Part shown: positions 8,325-12,929 of the stretch, one piece after another
Position numbering within the stretch: the stretch's first letter is position 1
Layout: each line of letters begins with the position of its first letter
From: Candidatus Melainabacteria bacterium
GTDB lineage: Bacteria > Cyanobacteriota > Vampirovibrionia > Obscuribacterales > Obscuribacteraceae
Direction: 5' to 3'
Assembly: GCA_003175915.1 (NCBI GenBank)
Contig: PSRH01000037.1
Span: forward strand, 1 to 12,929
DNA length: 12,929 nucleotides
Made by a program: the position numbers and the translations under genes
Notes under the pieces: generated by a model
What the model was told of the DNA's origin: nothing
Databases searched by the model: none
Seen by the model: only the letters and a program-made list of their open reading frames with translations

Positions 8325-8354
8325 CGACCTGTCGCTGAGCTCCTGATTCGGCCT

Positions 8355-9632
8355 TTATTGATGAACATTTTCCTGTGTTTCATCAGTAGTCTCTTCCGAT
8401 GCTTGCTTGTTCTTTTTGGCGGCCATCAGAGCATTGATTTTGTACCGCAACATGCTTTCCGAATCGGTCAGACCGAGTTTTACGTGCCCATCAGGACTCT
8501 GGTAGTACTGTTGCAGGATCTGATCGAAGCGCCATCCTTTAGATGCAAGCATATTAGCACCATGCTGGCTTAATCCGCGCGAGCCATTGCCAGGCCCGCG
8601 GCAAGTAAAGGTCCAGTACTCCCCTTCATCATGCACATCTAGAATACCGGCGGTGGCGAAGTGCAGCATGCGGGCCAGCTCTACGCCACTGACTTCCCGA
8701 TTCTTCTTGCTTGCTCCCATCACCTGAAGTGAATGGGCGTTTCCCGTCTGCGGATCCCACTGGCGAATCGTCACACCGACGATTTTCGGCACCCCGGTGA
8801 TCTTCTCCAGCAAGGAATCGGAGACAGTATATTTGCGGATGTTGAGATTCTCATAGGCGTCGCCAACCGTTGCTCTATAGAAGCCGGGTTTGACTACACG
8901 ATCAGCGTCTTTCAGGACCACACCTCTTGTGGCGAAGACGGCTGCCGAACTGGTTCGGGCTTCAGCGGCCAAGCCGCGGTACATTTGATCGCGCACGTCA
9001 GGCACCAGATCGAACCCTTCTGTTCTGGACCATTTCGAACCCGGCCCCATATGTGCCCAGGCGTAGCTGCGGGCTGCTACCGCTTGCGCTTTCAAGGCCT
9101 CGAAATGCCAGTTAGCGGGCATTTCTGAAGGTACTACACCGCGCAGATAATCTTCCAGATCGAGAACGTTAATCAGGGTGACTGCGTGCGGAAAGGAAAT
9201 AATTTCAAGGGAACCGCGGTACCAGCGGTTGTTCGCCCAGAATATGTAATTACCTGCGGACAATTCTGCCCTCTGGTTGAGGGGAAGACTGTAACTTTTG
9301 CCTGTTGCTAATTCTTCTATTGTGTTACCAACGATCGAGTAGACGGAGCGTGGATTAAGCGTAAAGACAGGACGATTGTCAACGAACACTGCCCCGGGAG
9401 CCCAGACAGCTACGCGGGCACGGGAGGCGCGAGTGGCGATGCCAATACGCACGGGTGTAACCATCGGCGGGTAGGGGGCAAAGAGGGCCGCTATCGGCTC
9501 GCTGGTCGCTTTTCCACAGGCTCCTCTGGCGTTGCCAATGAGAAAGCCGAGAACTCCGATGACAAGTAAAAATAGATATGATTTAGCTTGAAAAGATTTC
9601 AACTGGTATGCGGCTCTACTATTAGGTTTCAA
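8355..9632 (-). CDS. Exported SpoIID/LytB-domain protein, probable peptidoglycan-acting
   Basis: SpoIID is a lytic transglycosylase that cuts glycan strands already stripped of peptide stems; relatives in non-sporulating bacteria are cell-wall enzymes or amidase enhancers. This 425-residue protein has an N-terminal hydrophobic segment (about 18-33) fitting a signal peptide or anchor. The SpoIID core spans about 60-380. The hallmark helix reads YLRGVVPSEMP then ALKAQAVAARSYA (162-191), with the likely catalytic Glu at E170. The SQHGA...LASKGW...ILQQYY ending lies at 355-377. Two usual motifs are altered: the Cys-Gly-Gly stretch is replaced by FYRATVGDAYEN (251-262), and the GWGHGVG-type loop before SQ reads GPGNGSRGL. 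The tail after 400 is charged and probably disordered. The start is TTG, the only choice before an in-frame stop at 9651-9653, with no clear ribosome-binding site. It is divergent from a response regulator gene, which might control it. Confidence 0.85.
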   Translation of the reverse strand: MKPNSRAAYQLKSFQAKSYLFLLVIGVLGFLIGNARGACGKATSEPIAALFAPYPPMVTPVRIGIATRASRARVAVWAPGAVFVDNRPVFTLNPRSVYSIVGNTIEELATGKSYSLPLNQRAELSAGNYIFWANNRWYRGSLEIISFPHAVTLINVLDLEDYLRGVVPSEMPANWHFEALKAQAVAARSYAWAHMGPGSKWSRTEGFDLVPDVRDQMYRGLAAEARTSSAAVFATRGVVLKDADRVVKPGFYRATVGDAYENLNIRKYTVSDSLLEKITGVPKIVGVTIRQWDPQTGNAHSLQVMGASKKNREVSGVELARMLHFATAGILDVHDEGEYWTFTCRGPGNGSRGLSQHGANMLASKGWRFDQILQQYYQSPDGHVKLGLTDSESMLRYKINALMAAKKNKQASEETTDETQENVHQ

Positions 9633-9707
9633 AAGGGAAGCGGAAACAACTTAGGCCGGTAAGTCGATGATACTATGAAGGCTTGGGTGAGTGACGTTGG
9701 CAGGTTG
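9633..9707. promoter_or_regulatory. Short divergent control region between SpoIID-like and response-regulator genes
   Basis: These 75 bases must hold the start signals for two genes reading outward. A nearly symmetrical AT-rich patch (ATGATACTATGA, 9667-9678) could supply a -10 box in both directions (GATACT on plus, TAGTAT on minus). No strong -35 box is seen for either. GGCAGG (9699-9704) may serve as the ribosome-binding site for ATG 9708. Promoter use is inference. Confidence 0.3.
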
Positions 9708-10391
9708 ATGAAAAAGCTACTCATAGTTGACGACGAGCCTGATATAGCCGCTTCAATACAATACGTATTGACGCAAGAAGGTTTCCTCACACTTCTTGCC
9801 CATGACGGTTTGAAAGCAATCCAATTGGTTGAAGCTGAAAAACCGGATTTGATCATTTTAGATCTTATGATGCCCGGGCTGGATGGCTATGAAGTCTGCC
9901 GAAGGGTCCGCTCAGCCGACCGCAAAATTCCGATTCTAATGTTAACGGCCCGCACTTCGGAAATCGACACTGTTGTCGGCCTGGAGCTGGGCGCCAATGA
10001 TTACATTGCCAAGCCTGTGCGTCTCAGGGAGCTGGTTGCCAGGGTCAAGGCCCACTTGCGCGAGTCGCCCAGCGCCCCCCAACCGACCAGCGGCATCCGC
10101 CTGGGCAATCTCGCCATCGATATGGAAAGCCGCACAGTCACGGTGGCTAATCAGCCAATCGAACTCACTTTCAAGGAATTCGAGTTGCTCGCCGCCCTGG
10201 CCAAACACCCCAACCGGGTCTTTACCCGCGACCAGCTTTTCGCCCAAGTCTGGGGCTCCGATTTTCTGGGGGAAAGCCGAACGGTGGACGTCCATATTCG
10301 CTACTTGCGTGAAAAGCTGGAAGCAAACCCCAGCCAGCCAAAGCATATACTCACCGTTCGAGGCGTCGGCTACCGCCTGGTTTGGGAGTAA
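9708..10391 (+). CDS. OmpR/PhoB-family response regulator
   Basis: A two-component transcription regulator of 227 residues, a typical family length. The receiver domain (3-118) has D8/D9, phosphoacceptor D52 in LDLMMPG, T80 in LTAR and K102 in AKP. The winged-helix DNA-binding domain (about 128-226) has LTFKEFELL, the recognition helix RTVDVHIRYLREKLE (191-205) and the wing VRGVGYRL. ATG 9708 was preferred over ATG 9675 because the receiver starts at once with MKKLLIVDDE, a GGCAGG lies just upstream, and the earlier start adds 11 residues foreign to the family. No histidine kinase gene is next to it, so it is an orphan within the window; the hybrid kinase at the left edge ends about 8.8 kb away. 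Its divergent neighbour (SpoIID-like) and the repeat-bearing promoter downstream are plausible targets. Family members usually bind tandem direct repeats as dimers. Confidence 0.95.
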   Translation: MKKLLIVDDEPDIAASIQYVLTQEGFLTLLAHDGLKAIQLVEAEKPDLIILDLMMPGLDGYEVCRRVRSADRKIPILMLTARTSEIDTVVGLELGANDYIAKPVRLRELVARVKAHLRESPSAPQPTSGIRLGNLAIDMESRTVTVANQPIELTFKEFELLAALAKHPNRVFTRDQLFAQVWGSDFLGESRTVDVHIRYLREKLEANPSQPKHILTVRGVGYRLVWE

Positions 10392-10430
10392 CTTTGCCGG
10401 CCCAAGCCCTGTAGATCACAAGCAACGTAA

Positions 10431-10498
10431 TTTTCCCACTTACAGCGATTTCTAAGTCAACTGTCAGGAAATCCTGCGTACTTTTCCCAGTGACAGTT
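10431..10498 (+). repeat. Direct-repeat pair and inverted repeat upstream of the secreted-protein gene
   Basis: TTTTCCCACTTACAG (10431-10445) recurs as TTTTCCCAGTGACAG (10482-10496), 13 of 15 bases identical, with starts 51 bases apart. Between and over them, AACTGTCA (10459-10466) and TGACAGTT (10491-10498) form a perfect eight-base inverted repeat, and CAGG/CCTG (10465-10476) forms a smaller inner one. The right-hand copies overlap a predicted -35 box. A regulator-binding role is inference; the rest of the 10392-10599 gap shows nothing else clear. Confidence 0.5.
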
Positions 10499-10518
10499 CA
10501 GTTTCTCAAACCTATGCT
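10490..10518 (+). promoter_or_regulatory. Candidate promoter for the secreted Arg-rich protein
   Basis: GTGACA (10490-10495, five of six to the -35 consensus) and TATGCT (10513-10518, four of six to the -10) are separated by exactly 17 bases. Transcription would start near 10525, giving a leader of about 75 bases before ATG 10600. The -35 box lies inside the right copies of the repeats at 10431-10498. Confidence 0.45.
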
Positions 10519-10599
10519 TAAACCATCAACCGGGCGATAGCCAACGGTAAAGTAAGCTCTGCGCCCTATTAGACAACCCTGGCGGAAGCACAAATAGAG

Positions 10600-11826
10600 A
10601 TGAGACTCTCCAAATTCCTCGTAAGCGTTAACCTCGCTGCTGTTATACCGATTGTCAGTCAAGCAGCCGGACAGGCAGCAGAAAAAGCAATCAGCGACAA
10701 GGCAGCCTGGTTAAAAGAAAACCTGGCCAGCATGGGCGAGAAAAAGGCGGCGATCAAACTCAAGGCCCAGACGGCTCGTTTGGCTAAGGCAGCAAGCGAT
10801 ACCTCTAACGGCCTGACCACCCAGTTGAGCAGTCTTAGACCTTTTGTGCCAAATCGAAAGCTGCCCAGCCAAAAGGAATTGGACCAGGCACTCGTAGCTC
10901 AAGCACCGCAGCTAGCTCAAGAACCAACCAGCACATTGAGCGGTAAGATATCCACTTTCTATAACTCAAGCAATCCGGACTATTCTCATCGAACTGTCTT
11001 CTCTCCCAAGACAATCGCCAGCACTGGTACAAACCTGAAGCCGTCGTCTCATTCCATTCATCAAATTTTCTCCAACATCGCCACCACCGGTAGTGCCATA
11101 GCAGGGGTCCAACGGCAACCAGTTCCTGGACCGCAAGCCACTCCGGCAGCCGGCGAGCCGAGCGAAACGCAGGCAAACATTTCGCCCCAGCTGGGCTTCC
11201 CAATGATGCGCCAGGCTGAGCGTTATTTGAATGATCAACCGGAGACAGACGAGCAGGCGCGGGCGGACCAAGCAATTATAAACCGTTATGCTCAAATGGA
11301 GTTTGGCGGAAACAATCCGGATGACCCAGGGAATGGCGGAGAGACATTTACGGCTGATACTGCCGGTAGTGCTGGACCACCGCCATTCCCCCTCAACCTT
11401 TTACCTCAGGCATCTTTGAAGCAGTTAGTGCGCGGTATGGCCCGACCAACTAGACCCACCGTCGCATTAAGCCGGCAGCCCTATTTCGGCAGCTGGCGCG
11501 GCGGCAGCCAGGGCGCCGGGCAATTCATGGCACCGAGAAATCTGCCGGTCGCCGGTTTCCATTCATACGTAAGGAGTTATGGCTTCTGCCGTCCCAATAA
11601 CTGGCAGGCAAGACCAAGATTAGTTGCTCGACCATATTCCATTCCCCAGCGCCAGCTGGTCAGCCGGACACTGGGCAGGCCTTACCCGACCATTGCTCTG
11701 CGCCATCCGGTCCATCGCCAACCTGCACTCATAGCTCGTGAATTTCTCGCCATGCGTAGGCCGGCTCCACCAGCCCCGCGAGTCGCCGTCTACCCTCCGT
11801 ATAATAGTCAAGTACGCCTGTACTAA
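10600..11826 (+). CDS. Unrecognised secreted protein with Arg/Pro-rich tail
   Basis: I do not recognise this 408-residue protein. It begins with a short signal-peptide-like stretch (basic RLSK, hydrophobic 6-19, cleavage perhaps after SQA or AGQA near 22-26). Residues 27-65 are rich in Ala and Lys and look helical. Residues 66-200 are low-complexity Ser/Thr/Gln/Pro. Residues 200-255 are acidic, ending in a Gly/Asp/Asn-rich piece (236-250). Residues 275-408 are strikingly basic: by my count 21 Arg and 19 Pro, no Lys, no Asp and one Glu, with many Tyr and Gln. The only Cys is at 330. No enzyme motif or sortase signal is seen. Codon use stays varied through the tail and the frame ends in one clean stop, so a frameshift is unlikely. 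It follows a response regulator after 208 bases with its own predicted promoter and converges on an epimerase gene. An envelope-associated role binding a polyanion is speculation. Confidence 0.75.
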   Translation: MRLSKFLVSVNLAAVIPIVSQAAGQAAEKAISDKAAWLKENLASMGEKKAAIKLKAQTARLAKAASDTSNGLTTQLSSLRPFVPNRKLPSQKELDQALVAQAPQLAQEPTSTLSGKISTFYNSSNPDYSHRTVFSPKTIASTGTNLKPSSHSIHQIFSNIATTGSAIAGVQRQPVPGPQATPAAGEPSETQANISPQLGFPMMRQAERYLNDQPETDEQARADQAIINRYAQMEFGGNNPDDPGNGGETFTADTAGSAGPPPFPLNLLPQASLKQLVRGMARPTRPTVALSRQPYFGSWRGGSQGAGQFMAPRNLPVAGFHSYVRSYGFCRPNNWQARPRLVARPYSIPQRQLVSRTLGRPYPTIALRHPVHRQPALIAREFLAMRRPAPPAPRVAVYPPYNSQVRLY

Positions 11827-11834
11827 AATCGCCT

Positions 11835-11861
11835 GATCTTCAGCCCCTTTTAGAGAAGATC
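11835..11861. terminator. Possible bidirectional stem-loop between convergent genes
   Basis: GATCTTC (11835-11841) and GAAGATC (11855-11861) form a perfect seven-base stem with a 13-base loop. It lies just past the stop of the plus-strand gene and covers the last codons of the minus-strand gene. On the minus strand a four-T run follows after about six bases; on the plus strand only two Ts follow, so it is weak as an intrinsic terminator. Confidence 0.35.
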
Positions 11862-12874
11862 TTGAGGATCGACAAGAGCTGCTCCTTCACCTTGCGACGG
11901 TGAGGCGAGCCGATTGATGCCCCCGTCAATTGCTCATAGTTGGCAATGAACCAGTCATACGCCTCTCTAAGCATTTCGTCGTTGGAATACTTCGGCTTCC
12001 AACCAAGCGCGGTAAGCGGTTCTATATCAAAATAGAAATCCTTGCCGTAAGTAAGATAATGCCAGGGGGCCAGCGGGCTTAAGCCCAATCGATCGAGGAC
12101 CTCCAACGTCGTCACCGTTAAAGCGCTGGGCAAGTTTTTCACCTTCGACCGAGAATTTGCATGCCGGCTCAAGTTTTCCAAGGCTTCGCGAATGGTCCCG
12201 TAGCGATCGGTACCGACATTATAGAGACCAGGTTTGCCCGCCTGATAAACACATATATAGGCATTGATCAGGTCCTGAGCATGCAAAAGTTGGATTTTAT
12301 TGCTTCCGTCTCCGATCACATAAACATTGGCGTTCTCTTTTATCCAATCAAAGAGGATTTGAAAGATTCCCAGTCGGCCTTCGCCAATGATCGTGCGCGG
12401 TCTGACAACAATTAGTTTCATGCCCTTTTGTTCGGCGACGGCGCGTACAGCCAATTCTCCATCCAACTTGCTTTTGCCGTAGATTTCTAGCGGCTTCAAA
12501 GAAGTCTCGTTTGTAACCGGACAATCTGGAGCACCAAAGATGGCCGAAGAACTCATATGAATGAAACATTGCACGCCGGCATTGGCAGCTTCTTCTGCCA
12601 CGATTTGGCTGCCGGTTACATTGACTGCCTGAAAGCGCCGTCCCGATTTTGTCAGGGGCACCAGAGCAGCAGTGTGATGCACGATATCAATGCCCTGCAT
12701 GGCCTGCCGCACTGGCTCGCGCTCGAGCACATCAATTTTGCAGAATTCGATTTGTGCCGGACGCTCAGGATCCTCCCAGATATCGAGAACGCGTACCGAC
12801 TCACCCAGGGCGGAAAAGTGCCGGGCAATCAAGTTGCCCAAAAAACCGGAACCACCGGTAACAAGATGTTTCAT
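11840..12874 (-). CDS. NAD(P)-dependent epimerase/dehydratase (extended SDR family)
   Basis: A 344-residue extended short-chain dehydrogenase/reductase, the family of nucleotide-sugar epimerases, dehydratases and 3-beta-hydroxysteroid-type dehydrogenases. The N-terminal Rossmann fold has TGGSGFLG (6-13, the TGxxGxxG nucleotide motif). D31 at the end of the second strand favours NAD over NADP. The catalytic triad is visible as S108-S110 in HMSSSAIFG and Y132/K136 in YGKSK. RPRTIIGEG (158-166) and the YNVGT segment (218-222) mark the substrate-binding part. The C-terminal LTALGWKPKYSNDEML is the usual closing element before a basic tail. No membrane segment is seen. The ATG start has GGGG-containing sequence just upstream. 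The substrate cannot be named: sugar nucleotides and lipid or sterol-like substrates are both possible. It converges on the Arg-rich protein gene with 13 bases between them, and no sugar-pathway gene is visible beside it. Confidence 0.9.
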   Translation of the reverse strand: MKHLVTGGSGFLGNLIARHFSALGESVRVLDIWEDPERPAQIEFCKIDVLEREPVRQAMQGIDIVHHTAALVPLTKSGRRFQAVNVTGSQIVAEEAANAGVQCFIHMSSSAIFGAPDCPVTNETSLKPLEIYGKSKLDGELAVRAVAEQKGMKLIVVRPRTIIGEGRLGIFQILFDWIKENANVYVIGDGSNKIQLLHAQDLINAYICVYQAGKPGLYNVGTDRYGTIREALENLSRHANSRSKVKNLPSALTVTTLEVLDRLGLSPLAPWHYLTYGKDFYFDIEPLTALGWKPKYSNDEMLREAYDWFIANYEQLTGASIGSPHRRKVKEQLLSILKIFSKRG

Positions 12875-12904
12875 GACGCCCCAAGCGTACGCAGACGATA
12901 GCTA

Positions 12905-12910
12905 ATTCTA
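12905..12910 (-). promoter_or_regulatory. Candidate -10 box of the epimerase gene
   Basis: Read on the minus strand this is TAGAAT, five of six bases to the -10 consensus. It would place transcription start near 12898, about 24 bases ahead of the ATG. Any -35 box would fall at or beyond the window edge, so the promoter cannot be completed. Confidence 0.25.
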
Positions 12911-12929
12911 CATTAGGTCAGCAGGCAGT

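Noticed and set aside
8323..8336. Palindrome AGCGAC-CT-GTCGCT between the convergent TPR and SpoIID-like genes, considered as a terminator
   Set aside because: The stem leaves only a two- to four-base loop and no T-run follows on either strand, so it does not meet intrinsic-terminator criteria.
9675..9707. Earlier ATG at 9675 as start of the response regulator
   Set aside because: It adds 11 residues before a receiver domain that normally begins within a few residues of the start, and ATG 9708 has a better upstream GGCAGG.
10379..10408. Stem GGTTTGGG/CCCAAGCC across the stop of the response regulator gene, considered as a terminator
   Set aside because: One wobble pair, a 14-base loop, and the nearest T-run more than 20 bases downstream; not convincing.
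11400..11826. Arg/Pro-rich tail as an artefact of a frameshift into a wrong frame
   Set aside because: The frame runs uninterrupted from the signal peptide to one clean stop, codon choice stays varied, and no alternative frame gives a recognisable continuation.
12557..12901. Plus-strand open frame (114 codons) opposite the epimerase gene start
   Set aside because: It overlaps the conserved nucleotide-binding part of the minus-strand SDR gene and has no recognisable domain.
1..12929. CRISPR arrays, insertion sequences, tRNA/rRNA genes, phage or defence modules
   Set aside because: Looked for regularly spaced repeats, transposase or nuclease motifs and tRNA-like cloverleaf sequence; none seen.

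Overview
The window holds nine protein-coding genes at high coding density on ordinary chromosomal DNA. I see no tRNA, rRNA, CRISPR array, transposase or phage gene, and no gene-free stretch longer than about 210 bases. Several things fit a non-photosynthetic relative of Cyanobacteria (Melainabacteria/Vampirovibrionia, perhaps the Obscuribacterales). They are a long-form SerA with an ACT domain, a DUF3160 protein, a SpoIID/LytB-domain protein, a kinesin-light-chain-type TPR protein, mixed GTG/TTG/ATG starts and balanced base composition. This placement is inference from gene types; no marker gene is present to prove it.

Left part (1-7257, all plus strand): the C-terminal end of a hybrid sensor kinase (receiver plus HPt), cut by the window edge. 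After an 80-base gap with a perfect TATAAT and a leader hairpin come three closely spaced genes: a membrane-anchored penicillin-acylase-family hydrolase, D-3-phosphoglycerate dehydrogenase (serA), and an exported DUF3160 protein. The gaps are 31 and 14 bases, so these three may be cotranscribed, although their functions are not obviously linked.

Middle part (7258-9632): a gap with a perfect TTGACA box precedes a protein of six TPR units spaced at exactly 42 residues. It converges on a minus-strand, exported SpoIID/LytB-domain protein, which probably acts on peptidoglycan but lacks two conserved family motifs.

Right part (9633-12929): an OmpR-type response regulator starts divergently from the SpoIID gene, with only 75 bases between the chosen starts. 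Downstream, a 208-base gap carries a direct-repeat pair and an inverted repeat overlapping a predicted promoter. This promoter drives an unrecognised secreted protein whose last 134 residues hold 21 arginines, no lysine, no aspartate and one glutamate. It converges on a minus-strand extended short-chain dehydrogenase/epimerase.

Four of the nine products carry export or membrane-anchor signals and two are two-component proteins, so much of the window concerns the cell envelope and signalling. The best candidates for something undescribed are the Arg-rich secreted protein with its repeat-bearing promoter next to an orphan response regulator, and the divergent SpoIID protein paired with the same regulator. 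No complete novel system can be demonstrated from the sequence alone.
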